A program made the position numbers and the translations under genes. Of a stretch of 64,000 bases of DNA, positions 32,048 through 43,840 are shown piece after piece. A model generated the notes under the pieces. The model made no database searches, was not told where the DNA came from, and was given only the letters and a program-made list of their open reading frames with translations. Numbering within the stretch: position 1 is the first letter of the stretch; every line of letters begins with the position of its first letter. This stretch comes from Zea mays (Eukaryota > Streptophyta > Magnoliopsida > Poales > Poaceae), in the NCBI RefSeq assembly GCF_902167145.1, contig NC_050104.1:3782001-3846000 (forward strand), written 5' to 3'.

Positions 32048-35000
32048 ATGGAGAACCGTGAGTGGATGTACACGGGCCGTAGAGGAAGGATGTCACCACT
32101 GAATGGATTAGAAAGACTAGTGATTTCGTGGAACGGGCATATGGCGAAGCTGCTAAAGGAGCGAGTCTAGTCCCATGCCCGTGCAGCAAATGTGCCAACC
32201 GGAAAAGAAAACCAAAGAAGGCCATGGTAGAACATATTTGGAAGAATGGATTTACGCCGGGCTATACTCGGTGGATATTTCATGGTGAAGCGCATCGTAC
32301 GAGAGAGGAGGTGCTGAGACAACGTGTCGAGGATTATGACGCGGATGCGGGGGTAGCAGATATGTTGAACGACTATCAGGAGACACAGTACACGGAAGGA
32401 TGTATGGATGACGAGCCAGAGCCGACTGCAAAGGCGTTCTACGACATGTTCGACGCGGCACAGAAGCCCCTTCACGGCCAGACAAAGGTTTCTCAACTGG
32501 ATGCCATTGGGCGTGTAATGGCGTTCAATTCGCAGTACAGCATGAGTAGAGACGCATTCGATGGCTTGTTGACGGTTATTGGGAGCCTGCTTCCAGATGA
32601 TCACGTTTTGCCAAAGAGCATGTACGAGGCACAGAAACTCCTTCGTGCACTCAAGATGACGTATGAGTAGATTCATGCTTGTCCGAAGGGCTACGTGCTA
32701 TTTAGGAAAGAATACACGGAGGCAAAGTACTGTCCCAAGTGTACATCGTCTAGGTTCATGGAGGTAGACTCTGGTGATGGACAGAAGAGGCAGCTCGACA
32801 TCCCCTTGACAATCCTACGACACCTTCCATTCATACCGAGGATCCAGCGTCTGTACATGACAGAGGAATCCGCGAAACAGATGACATGGCACAAAAATTG
32901 AAAACGATACAATCCTGACAAGATGGTGCACGCATCCGATGGTGAAGCATGGAAACATTTTGATGCCATTCACCGTGAGAAAGCCGAAGAGGCTCGAAAT
33001 GTACGTGTTGCATTGGCCACAGATGGGTTCAATCCCTATGGAATGAGCGCTGCCCCGTACACATGTTGGCCCATGTTTATTATCCCAATCAATCTCCCCC
33101 TGGTGTGTGCTTTCAAAGGCAGAATATATTTGTGTCATTGATAATTCCCGAACACCCGGGGAATAAAATGGGCGTGTACATGGAGCCTTTGATCGATGAA
33201 TTGGTACGTGCCTGGGAGGAAGGGGTATGGACGTATGACCGAGCTACGAAGACAAACTTCAGAATGCATGTTTGGTACCAGTACTCCATGCATGACTTAC
33301 CGGCCTATGGGCTATTCTGTGCCTGGTGTGTTCACGGTAAGTTCCCATGCCCAGTTTGCAAGGAAGCTCTCAGGTTCATTTGGTTGAAAAAGGGTGGCAA
33401 ATATTCGTCCTTCGATAAACATCGACAATTTCTTCCTGCTGACCATCCATTCCGCCTAGACATCAAGAACTTTACGAAAGGTATCGTAGTGACAGACCGC
33501 CCACCTGCAACGATGACTGGTGCCGAAATTCGTCAACAGATAGATGGGCTCGTGGCCAATACAGAAGGTGGTTTTGTGGGATATGGTGAGCAGCATATGT
33601 GGACACATAAGTCTGGCTTGACTCGGCTCCCCTATTATGACGACCTTCTCCTTCCACACAACATTGACGTAATGCACACTGAAAAGAATGTTGCCGAGGC
33701 ACTGTGGGCAACATTTATGGACATTCCTGATAAGTCAAAGGATAATGTGAAGGCAAGAGTGGATCTGGCAGCGTTATGTGATAGACCAAAACTAGAGATG
33801 AAGCCGCCAAGTGGCGGAAAGACGTGGAGAAGGCCTAAGGCCGATTTCGTCCTAAGCAGGGCCCAGAGGAAGGAAGTACTTCAGTGGATCAAGATGTTGA
33901 TGTTCCCTGATGGGTATGCAGCTAACCTGAGTAGGGGGTGAACATATCTACTATGCGAGTCTTAGGGATGAAGAGTCATGACTTCCACATATGGATTGAA
34001 CGGATTCTTCCTGCGATGGTTCGAGGCTATGTCCCTGAGCATGTCTGGCTAGCGCTTTCAGAGTTGAGCTATTTCTTCCGTCAGCTTTGTGCAAAAGAGT
34101 TATCTCGGACCGTGGTTGCAGACTTGGAAAGATTGGCACCCGTGTTACTGTGTAAACTTGAGAAGATATTTCCACCCGGCTTCTTCAATCCAATGCAACA
34201 TTTGATTCTTCATCTCCCCTATGAGGCACGAATGGGGGGGCCCGTGCAGGGACGTTGGTGCTATCCAATCGAGAGATGTCTAAAGACTATTTGAAAGAAA
34301 TGTAGAAATAAATGCAAAATCGAGGCTTCCATTGCAGAGGCATACATTCTAGAGGAGGTCTCAAACTTCACAACAACTTATTATGGTGACAAACTGCCGA
34401 GCGTGCATAATCCACCCCCACGTTACAATGATGGCGACAATGAATCGAACCTTAGCATATTTCGAGGCCAACTCGGAAGCGCAAGTGGCTCGACCACCAA
34501 GACCCTAACACATGAAGAGTGGCGGCATATCATGCTATACGTATTGACCAACCTTGAAGAGGTGACGCCATACATGGAACAATTTCTTCATAAATTCTGG
34601 CGTCGATCAAGGGACCCCACTCCACAGGAATATGACGCTCTTCTTAGAAAGGGTGCGAGAAATGGGTTGCCCGATTTCATTTCCTGGTTCAAACGTAAGG
34701 TACGTGCTTAGTTTGTAAAAGAGATACGTCTTTGAACTCAATTTAGCGTCTTTTAACTTGCGAATACTTGCAGGGCCAAAGAGATCCGTCTATGAGTGCC
34801 GAGTTGAGACAAGTAGCCAACGACTTTGCTTATAGGGTCAAGAAATATTCTAGGTATGACATCAATAGATACCATTTTCGCACAACACACTACGACAAAA
34901 GTAGGCCCAATCGGAAAACAACGTGTTCTGGAGTCTTTACGCCCGGCCTTGACAATGTCGATTATTTTGGACGAATCGAAGAAATATATGAGCTCAATTT

Positions 35001-35556
35001 TTATGGTTCCAAACCTCTTACTCCAGTGATATTCAAATGTCATTGGTTTGACCCTCAAGTGACGAGACAGACACATTCTAATCTTGGGATAGTCGAAATT
35101 CGACAAGATTCCACCTTAGCAGGAGACGATGTCTATATCGTGGCCCAACAGGCCACACAAGTGTATTATCTCCCATATGCGTGTCAAACGAAAGAACATC
35201 TTAAGGGTTGGGATGTTGTGTATAAGGTATCGCCGCATGAGAGGTTACCTATTCCTAACAATGAAGATTACAACTTAGACCCGGACACATATGATGGAGA
35301 GTTCTTCCAAGAAGATGGGCTAGAAGGGCGATTTGAGATAGACTTAACTGAAGCTATCGGAATGGACGTAGATATTGAAATGGTTGTTGATGAGGAGGAT
35401 GATGAGGTGCAAAATGATAATGACTTAGTAATCCTTGAAGGCAATGACATTAATGACGAGGTTGCGTCTTCCGATGGTGTTGAGATTGAAATGCTTGATA
35501 GTGATGATGAGAGTTATGATCCGGCTAACCCCGACACATATGAAGATTATTTTTAA
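32048..35556 (+). pseudogene. CACTA TnpD-type transposase (Transposase_21 family)
   Basis: Two coding exons joined by a 74-bp intron (34700-34773, GTACGT...TTGCAG). The N-terminus starts MENREWMYTGR at 32048. A CX2C-bearing segment (PCPCSKCAN) follows, then the tnp2 core with HVWYQYSMHDLPAYG, CPVCKEAL and HNIDVMHTEKNVAEAL. Exon 2 (34774-35556) ends in an acidic Asp/Glu-rich tail. Lesions: frameshift near 32090; TAG at 32668-32670; TGA at 32899-32901; frameshift near 33100 in a C run; frameshift near 33935 in a G run; TGA at 34292-34294. The reading is otherwise continuous, so the gene decayed by point changes after it was intact. Confidence 0.88.
33264..33295. repeat. 32-bp segment shared with intron 3 of the second CACTA gene
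   Basis: Identical, base for base, to 36513-36544. It begins ATGCATG and holds the reverse complement CATGCAT near its end. Here it is coding sequence (MHVWYQYSMH). Confidence 0.92.
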
Positions 35557-35658
35557 TTGATGTAATGCTATATGACTTTTTATTTCGCACCTATTTTTAA
35601 ATACATCTTTTTATATGTGCTTATTTGTTTACTCTTAATTGCAGGTTGTTGGACAAAT

Positions 35659-37653
35659 ATGGTGGGCGGTTGGCTGAGTAGGAGGAGGGGGAGGAGGCGT
35701 AGGACGGCGGACGAGGCAGAGCAGGCAGCGCAGCCTGACGAGGCAGAGCAGGCAGCACAGCAGCAGGCGGCGCCTCAGGACGACGACGACCAGCAGCAGG
35801 ACGCCTCAGGTTCAGGCGGCTCTAGTTCGAGGAGCATCTACCTGCGAGGCCCCGCGAGTCTCCCTCAGCGTTCCATACTTCAGGACAGGCGGCCGCTGAT
35901 TCGGCCGGAAGGGGAGAGGTATGTAACTTTATGTTCTTCATTCTTGTTCATATTATGTGTTCAAAATCATAATATAAACTAATACTTTTTATTTATCACT
36001 TGGACAGGTCTTGGACGATTTTGGATTATGCTGGGGGTCATCGTCGCCCCCCAATGGCATCCTCGGCCTGTTGTGCAGGGAACACTTCCCTGGACTTGTG
36101 GAGTACGCCGGAGTGACGGGCCCAGCCTTCACCTTCGACCACTACGCCGTTGCCCCCGATGCAGTAGACCGGGACGACAGGGAATTCAATAACAAGGAGG
36201 AGCGGGTGAAGCAAGAGTTGTGGGTAAGTCTTAGTATAATGTAAAATATGTCGCATTCGTTGCAAATTCTTGAAATAATGTATGGATACATCGTTTTTGT
36301 ATGCAGTATTTCTTCAGATATGATGCTGGATATGAGGCTAGGGTGGATGTGGTGGCCACCATGAGCTGTAAGAAGCTCGTCGTGGACATGCACTATGAGG
36401 CTCGAATCCAGGCCATCATCACCTACCACGGCTCCGTCCTTGGGGAGAGGGTGACCAAACCTCAAGCCCGAACCATGTCGTTGACCAGGGAGCAGTACCT
36501 GCAGGTAAAGTCATGCATGTTTGGTACCAGTACTCCATGCATGAATTTTATTTTATCTTCTGATATGCACTTTACGTGTATACTTTGTAGATGATTCCAT
36601 ATTGGTGCGCCGCACATCCTCTGTGCTGGGAGCAGATGGTGGATAGGTGGTGTTCGGCTGAGTGGGACGAGGCGCACACCGCTAGCCGGGAATGGCGTTT
36701 GATGATGCAAGGCCCCTCCCACCACCAAGGCAGCCGGAGCCTGGGCCAATATGCCAAAGCATGGGTACGCCATCTTTTTTATTTAGATATATAGCACTGA
36801 GTTAGATATTATTTCTAACTATCTCGTTGGTTTTCGTTGCAGTCGGCGTCACATGGTGGCCGACCTTGCTCCACCTTCTCGGCCTATGCTATGGCCCATA
36901 AGGGTAAGGCGACGTCCGACGTCACCTACAACCCGGATGACGGGCCCGAGGCCTACACCAACCCCGCCGTCTACAGCCGCCTCCATGACTACACCGCCAT
37001 GGCGCAGGAGGTCCATGGCCCAGACTATGATCCGAGCACCGAGCCGATCGACCCCGATGTGCTCATGAGGGTCGGAGGAGGCAAGAGACATGGGCGGTAC
37101 TGGATTGCCGATGGGGCAATCAACTCGTCCTCCACTCCCACTCTGTCTCAGGTGAGAGCAAGGAGCACGGGCTCGAGTCCAGCCATACGACCTCGGCACG
37201 ACAGCTCACAGCATCGCATACAACAACTCGAGGTTAGTGCTTCTGTAACTCGTCCTTTCTTGAGTTATATACCTTCTCTTTGAGTTACTATAACGTTGGC
37301 TTGTAATATTACAGACCCAACTAAAAGAAGAGAGGAGGGAACATCAAGAGATGGAGGCGAGGATAATGGCGGAGCGGGCGGCGGCTGATCAGAGGATGGC
37401 GGAGATGTTCCAGTACATGCAGAGCCTTGGCGCCGCACAGGGCATCGCTCCGCCACCTCCATTGTTCCCTCCAGTTGACCCTGCTCTCTTCCACACTCCT
37501 GTGAGTATCAAAATTGTAGTTAGATGTTTGTAATGCATCTGGTATAACACATGCAATCTCTTCTCTGTGCAGGGCCAATCTGGGGCGGCATCCAACAACC
37601 CTCCGGAAGGGTTCAGCCCAACGCAGCCCCGGTCAAACCGCCCACCTTCATGA
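35659..37653 (+). pseudogene. second CACTA gene (TnpA-position), seven exons, one-base lesion
   Basis: Exon model from GT-AG sites: 35659-35918, 36008-36223, 36307-36504, 36591-36764, 36843-37232, 37315-37500, 37573-37653. All junctions keep frame if one base is missing in exon 2, in the C run near 36048-36055; as it stands exon 2 shifts frame there. The product would be about 500 residues: a basic N-terminus (RRRGRRRR), a Gln/Ala/Asp-rich segment, a globular central part (YFFRYDAGYEARVDVV, YWCAAHPLCWEQMVDRW), and a C-terminal coiled coil (QLKEERREHQEMEARIM). This is the position of the DNA-binding accessory protein in CACTA elements. Function inferred from position only. Confidence 0.72.
36513..36544. 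repeat. 32-bp duplicate of transposase coding DNA in an intron
   Basis: Exact copy of 33264-33295, lying eight bases inside intron 3 (36505-36590). Flanks differ on both sides. Confidence 0.92.
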
Positions 37654-37929
37654 GTGTTGTGTTTTCATTGTTTTAGTCTTCAGAACTTATGTATAATACT
37701 TATGTCTGTGTTTGATACTTATGTGAGAGCTTGCGACGTTTGAGACTTATGTTTGTGTTTGATACTTGTGTTGAACACTTATGTTTGTGATGGATATTTA
37801 TGTTTGTGGTGACGGTTTTATGTTTGTGTTGGCTATTTATGTCTGTGATGATATCTGCGATGTATATATGTGATATCTTCTGTTTGTGTGGATAGAATAC
37901 AAAAAACAAATAAAAAAGGTATATACTGG

Positions 37930-38475
37930 TCACTTTGCCGAGTGTTACACTCGGCAAAGAGGCGCTTTGCCGAGTGTCAGGGTCATAACACTCGGCAAAG
38001 AGCCAAAACCTGGGCACCGGTTGGTTTTGGCTCTTTGCCGAGTGTTATGTCGCTGGCACTCGACAAAGAGGCAGGCTTTGCCGAGTGCCGCGCAGAGCAC
38101 TCGGCAAAGAGCCTGACATGGGGACCCTCCCTGGCGGGTTCTTTGCCGAGTATCCCAGGTGGCACTCGGCAAAGATGTATTCTTTGCCGAGTGCCTCTGG
38201 GTAGACACTCGGCAAAGGGGACGCCTTTGCCGAGTGTCGTCCTTGACACTCGGCAAAGAAACCGTCTCCGTTACCTCGTCGCCGTAACGGCCACTTTTCT
38301 TTGCCGAGTGTTCACTGGCACTCGGCAAACCTCTTTGCCGAGTGCCCGAGAAAAGGTACTCGACAAAGAAGGCTTTGCCGATGTACTGTTTGCCGAGCCG
38401 TCACACTCGGCAAAGCCTTTGCCGAGTGTTTTTAAGGCTTTGCCGAGTGTTTCGGACACTCGACAAAGGGCCCGT
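37930..38475. repeat. right subterminal repeats of CACTA element
   Basis: About twenty TTTGCCGAGTG / CACTCGGCAAAG units in both orientations, ending abruptly at about 38470 without a visible terminal inverted repeat. Confidence 0.85.
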
Positions 38476-39060
38476 CTACATGCCATATTTCTACGCTTTT
38501 CTTCTGCGAAACTTGAACAATTTTCTTTTGTCAAATTCTTACGTAAAATTCCAATGTTCAAAATACGAAAGCAGAGCAACAGATGACCCCTCCGATCCAT
38601 CACGCCAAAACGATGATAAACTACATGCGAAGTAAGGCACTTTCCTTCTGCTGCTTACTGAATCGCTTCATTATATTCGATGGAGAACCGTCGTCTGCTG
38701 ACGGCCTTTTGTGCTTGCATATATCTGGAGAAACCTACAAGAACCACTGCGAGCAAACTAACATAGAAGTATAATTTATTAACATCATGAAACATGCATC
38801 TCACTAATGATAAAACATCTCACGTACGTACTAATGGTAAAACGTCTAACGATTATTAACTAGTGGTATAATTTAACATCTTAAAGCATCGATCGATCTC
38901 TCGCCAATGGTAGTTAATAAAGCATCTCACTAACCCGCCTTAATAATAAACACATCTAACTAATGGCAACTGATCGATGCATCACCAATTTCACCGTACC
39001 TAGCATTAATCCTCCGAAACCGGCGAGGTTAACCCTCGCAACAGCAGGACTTGGCTACCG
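38476..39060. other. intergenic DNA upstream of XTH
   Basis: No ORF of note. AT-rich, with a recurring AACATCTCACTAATG-like motif (about 38795, 38815, 38920) of unknown meaning. Presumed upstream promoter region of the XTH gene. Confidence 0.5.
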
Positions 39061-39065
39061 CCAGC

Positions 39066-39072
39066 TATAAAA
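39066..39072 (+). promoter_or_regulatory. TATA box of XTH gene
   Basis: TATAAAA (context CAGCTATAAAACGG), 119 bp before the ATG. A transcription start about 30 bp downstream would give a ~95-base leader. Confidence 0.7.
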
Positions 39073-39190
39073 CGGCGAGACCGGCCGGCCGGTGAGGTGG
39101 ACCATCGCCACAGGGCTTGTGCTGGGGCCGGCCGGGTGTTCGAGAGAAAGCAAGTTAGCAGCTTAGGTCTCTTTTGGGCCTGCTCCTGCA

Positions 39191-40388
39191 ATGGCTTCCG
39201 AGGTGCGCGCATGGCTTCTCCTCCTCCTGCTACTACTAACCGGGGGTGCTAGCTTGGGGCCGCCGGCGGCAGCAGGGGCAGCGCCGGCGTTGTTCGACGT
39301 GAACTATGTGAAGGACTGGGGGCGCCTGGTCGATCATGGGACTGAGGTTAACCTCATCTTGGATCAGAGCTCCGCCGGTACGTACTGCATGCATGCACAC
39401 GCAAGAGAGACGACGAGGCGTGTGGGCAGTTTGGCGCTCTCGAATTAATTCGTGACGATGACATGCATTGCCGTGATCTGATCGTGCAGCTCGTGGTGGT
39501 GGGTTCAAGTCTAAGTCCACGTACGGGTCAGGGTTCTTCCACTTGAGGATGAAGCTGCCGTCCGGCTACACGGCCGGCGTCGTCACAACCTTCTACGTGA
39601 GCTCTAGATATATAGATACACTTGTTGTTGTTCATTTTTATTTTTATATCATATGCATGTATGCTAGTTTACAGTAACGAAGACCATGCACGCATATGGG
39701 TCTCTGCTTCTTGTAGCTCATTTCGCAGCCGGAAGACGGCACCCGTGACGAGGTGGACTTCGAGTTCCTGGGCGACAAGGACGGCGTGCCCGTCACCCTC
39801 CAAACCAACTTCTTCGTCAACGGCAAGGGCGGCAGGGAGCAGCGGCTGCACCTCTGGTTCGACCCTGCCGCCGGCTTCCACGATTACAAGATCTTGTGGA
39901 ACCCCTACCAGCTCGTGTAAAGCCCTATAGTTTTTCTCACGTCCTGCCAGCTAGTCGCCGACGATGAACTGCATGTTTGTCAACGATGATCGATGATGCA
40001 ATAATCCCACAGGATGTTCGTCGACGAGACGCCGATCCGGGTGGTGCGCAACCTGAGGGGCAGCGTGCCGGGGTACGAGTTCCCGACGAAGCCGATGCTG
40101 ATCCGCGGGAGCATCTGGGACGGCTCCACCTGGGCCACGGACGGCGGCCGGACCAAGGTGGACTGGTCCAGGGCACCTTTCACGGCTGGGTACCAGGGGT
40201 TCGACGTCAGCGGCTGCGCCACGGCCAGCGCGACGCCGCGGTGTGGCTCGCCGGGCCTGTGGTGGAACGGCGTCGGATACCGGAACATCACCGCGGCGCA
40301 GCGGGCGGCCTACGAGGGCGTCGTCAAGAAGTACATGACCTACGACTACTGCAAGAGCTCCCGCAAAATCGAGTGCGCGTATATTTGA
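39191..40388 (+). CDS. XTH: xyloglucan endotransglucosylase/hydrolase (GH16), 4 exons, 289 aa
   Basis: Exons 39191-39377, 39490-39596, 39717-39916 and 40013-40388, all with GT-AG introns and consistent phase; 289 aa is the family's usual length. The product cuts and rejoins xyloglucan chains in the cell wall. Residues 1 to about 28 form a Leu-rich signal peptide for secretion. The GH16 catalytic motif is [10 protein letters not shown] at 108-117, with nucleophile E110 and acid/base E114 (family consensus HDEIDFEFLG). The XET C-terminal domain has four cysteines (C233, C242, C278, C286) as in the family. The glycosylation site that usually follows the active site is missing; one sequon, NIT, is at 256. 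No lesion seen. This is the only clear host gene in the window. Confidence 0.93.
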
Positions 40389-40637
40389 TGTGCTGGTATA
40401 TATATGGTGGATATAAAGTTTTATGTGAATCATATATAAACTCTTGCTGGTGTGAGATAATATCTTAGCACAATAATACTAGTATAAAGAGTGAGGATCA
40501 CTCGCAGTGTGCTGGTTTGTAAACTTTTTTTTGTATGTTATTGCGAGTGTTTCAGGCATTATTATTGTTTAATTTGAGACAACTGAAATTCTATATTTTT
40601 CCATTTTTATTATTTTTATTTGGTACTTTAATACTGA
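40389..40637 (+). other. XTH 3' flank
   Basis: AT-rich 3' UTR-like DNA. No obvious single poly(A) signal; AATAATAC near 40470 is a candidate. Ends at the proposed Helitron border. Confidence 0.5.
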
Positions 40638-40641
40638 CTAG

Positions 40642-41460
40642 TCGGTTGTCTGTGCGTTGCGACGGCTCACAACAATACTCACGTAAACTATCCACCAAAA
40701 AGATCTCAATTTTTTTTATTTATTGTCTCCGCTCTCCGCATACTATTTTTTTATTTGACTAACTGATGTTGTTGTTTACTCCATCAAATAGTCTTGTTAC
40801 AACACGACTAATGACCAAATAAGAGGAAGTTTGTGAGCTCAAGTTTCTAAAATAAGTCACATGAACTCAAACTTATAAAAAGATAGATCAAAATATGGAG
40901 TGGTTGCTAAAGTTAGGCATCAATAAAAACTGGATGCCCTCCATACAAATTATGATACTTTGTAGCAATTAGTAACGTTAAAACCAACAAATAACCTTTC
41001 CTTTTACTGTTAGCATGGCAAATCATTGTTGCTCCATCCAATTCAGCAACCTCAAACACCATAGAGTCCATTGCGCTAATGTAGTCTCAGAAACGACCTA
41101 ATGCATGTAAGAGCCATAAACACAAGGGACGAGCACCCTGTGGTAGTACCTGCATGGATCTCCAAATCCTAACACATATTTTGTAGGATCCATGAGCCAT
41201 CATCAGAAGAACACAAACCATGTGCGGACAATAATTAAAGTATTAACACACCCAAAATATGTTCAGTCCTTAGCACAACAAAAAACTAACACCCAAAACA
41301 ACAGAGGAATAGCACAATAATTTTTGCAATAACAGAAGGATGAGTGACAGGTACATAGAAGCGGTAGAAGCATACCAAGTCGACACCGTGGTAAGAGAAA
41401 TGCCATGTAGATAGGCGATGTAGAGCCATCGAACAGGTACCATAGGCAGTAAATCAGGGA
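40642..41460. other. Helitron interior, left part; no gene recognised
   Basis: AT-rich, no long ORF and no motif recognised. It could contain a captured gene fragment, but nothing supports a specific origin. Confidence 0.4.
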
Positions 41461-41792
41461 CCCCCATCTAGAGATGGCAACGGGTACAAACCCGCTGGGT
41501 TTTGCCGTCCCAAACCCGTACCCATGAAAAATATCTATGCCCATTAAAAAACCCGTACCCATGACGGGTTTGAGATTTTGCCCAAACCCGTACCCATCGG
41601 GTTAACGGGTACCCATGGGTTACCCGCGGGTTTCATCTCCAATATATTTGTTCTTCTCATAATCAATAAGTATCGTAATGATTAATGATATCATGATCCA
41701 AAATCTATGTAATGAACAACGAGTTCATGATTTGGTATAAAAATTATTAGTAGAGAGAATAAAATACAAATAATAAGTTGTATAATTAAGTG

Positions 41793-43031
41793 TGAAAGTC
41801 GCCTAGAGGGGGGGGGGGTGAATAGGGCGAAACTGAAATTTACAAAATTAATCACAACTACAAGCCGGGTTAGTGTTAGAAATATAATTGAGTCCACGAG
41901 AGAGGGTGCAAAACAAATCGCAAGCGAATATGGAAGTGAGACACAAGGATTTGTTTTACCGAGGTTCGGTTCTCGCAAACCTACTCCCCGTTGAGGAGGC
42001 CACAAAGGCCGGGTCTTTTTCAACCCCTTCCCTCTCTCAAACGGTCCCTCGGACCGAGTGAGCTTCTTCTTCTCAATCAAACGGGAACAAACTTCCCAGC
42101 AAGGACCACCACACAATTGGTGTCTCTTGCCTTGGTTACAATTGAGTTGATCGCAAGAAAGATTGAAAGAAAGCACGATTGCAAAAGCCAAGCGACAAAA
42201 GCGACAAATAACACACGGACCACTTTCTCTCTCAAGTCACTAATCACTAATGATCTCTTTTCTCAATTGTGAAACTTGGAGAGATGGAGGCTTTGAATGT
42301 GTCTTGGAATGGATTGCTAGCTCTTGTATTGAATGTTGAAGGTTGGAATGCTTGGGTGAAGTGAATGGAGGTGGTTGGGGTTGTATTTGTAGCCACCAAC
42401 CACTTCCTAGCCGTTGCTCCATTCTGCCGACCGCGGACGGTCTGCCCGCCTGGTCCGGACGGTCCGCGCCTGTAGATCAACGGCTGAAAACGCAACGGTC
42501 AGCAGTAACAGCTATATCAACGGCTATATTGCATTTAATGCGTCGTCAGATGTTAGATAAAGCCAGTCGCGGACGGTCCGGTCGTGCACCCCGGACGGTC
42601 TGCGAGGCCGCTATAATTCATTTTTCTGAACCCGTTACCTTCGGGTTTTTCGGTTTCTCACCTACCAGACGGTCCGCGCCTGAGCCCGGACGGTCCGCGC
42701 ACGGTCTCAGACGGTCCTTGCTTTTCCTTCGGACGGTCCGTAGTGCATACTTGGATTTTTGCATTGGTTCTGTCCGAGTGTCATCCTGGTGTTGCGGACG
42801 GTCCGCCGCAAGGGCTCGGACGGTCCGCGCTTGGCCTGTTTTTCCAAAAAGCTTCTCCTGTCCGGAATAATCTACGGTATTCCGGACAGTCGATTTAGTA
42901 TAGTTGTAGATGAACCTTTGACACCTGTAGAACATATAATCTAGAGCAAACTAGTTAGTCCAATTATTTGTGTTGGGCAATTCAACCACCAAAATTAATT
43001 AGGAACTAGGTGTAAGCCTAATTCCCTTTCA
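41793..43031 (-). repeat. Sirevirus B 3' LTR
   Basis: Palindrome-rich (GGACGGTCCGC types, about 42430-42900). At the TATA position it reads TATTTGTAG (42384-42392), while the 5' LTR has TATTTATAG. Confidence 0.92.
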
Positions 43032-43840
43032 ATCTCCCCCTTTTTGGTGATTGATGCCAACACAAACCAAAGCAAGTATAGAAGTGCATAATTGAACTAG
43101 TTTGCATAATGTCAGTGTAAAGGTTGCTTGGAATTGAGTCAATATAAATACCCATAAAGAATGCATGGATTGTTTCTTTATTTTTAACATTTTGGACCAC
43201 GCTTGCACCACTTGTTTTGTTTTTGCAAATTCTTTTGTAAATCCTTTTCAAAGTCCTTTTGCAAATAGTCAAAGGTAAATGAATAAGATTTCGAGAAGCA
43301 TTTTCAAGATTTGAAATTCTCCCCCTGTTTCAAATGCTTTTCCCTTGACTAAACAAAACTCCCCCTAAATGAAATCCTCCTCTTAGTGTTCAAGAGGGTT
43401 TTGATAAATCAATTTTGAACACTACTTTTCTCCCCCTTTTGAACACAATAAGATACCAATTTGAAATTTATCAATTGAGAACCATACCAATTGAGAAACT
43501 CTTTTTTTAAAAATTAGGTGGTGGTGCGGTCCTTTTGCTTTGGGCTAATACTTTCTCCCCCTTTGGCATGAATCGCCAAAAACGGAGTCATTAGAGCCCT
43601 TAGAATTACTCTTTCCCCCTTTGGTCATAAATAAGGGAGTGAAGATTATACCAAAGACGGAGTGATGCTCGAAGTGACGGCGAAGGATGAGTTGCGGAGT
43701 GGAAGCCTTTGTCTTCGCCGAAGACTCCAATTTCCTTTCAATACACCTATGACTTGGTTTGAAATAGACTTGAAAACGCATTAGTCATAGCATATGAAGG
43801 ATACATGATCAAAGGTATATAAAAGAGCTATGTGTGCAAA
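43032..43840 (-). other. Sirevirus B 3' region with repeated polypurine tracts
   Basis: CTCCCCC tracts at about 43034, 43320, 43360, 43429, 43554 and 43613 (coding strand GGGGGAG). The first touches the LTR. No long ORF, so there is no envelope-like gene in this copy. Confidence 0.8.

Larger units (their letters stand above)
29765..38475 (+). mobile_element. CACTA (En/Spm-like) transposon, degenerate
   Basis: The left end begins CACTACCGGAATCC at 29765. Many TTTGCCGAGTG / CACTCGGCAAA subterminal repeats occur in both orientations at 29780-30170, 31100-31300 and 37930-38470, as in grass CACTA families. It carries two genes in the usual order: a TnpD-type transposase (32048-35556) and a second multi-exon gene (35659-37653). 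No matching right terminus (GGTAGTG) is visible near 38475, so the right end looks truncated. With the broken transposase it is not autonomous. Confidence 0.82.

Noticed and set aside
37870..38586. 238-codon ORF over CACTA right repeats
   Set aside because: Built from TTTGCCGAGTG subterminal repeats; not protein-like.
38476..39060. Right terminal inverted repeat of the CACTA element
   Set aside because: No GGTAGTG-type end was found in this stretch; the element is treated as truncated.
43032..43840. Envelope-like ORF sometimes found in Sireviruses
   Set aside because: No ORF of sufficient length between pol and the 3' LTR.
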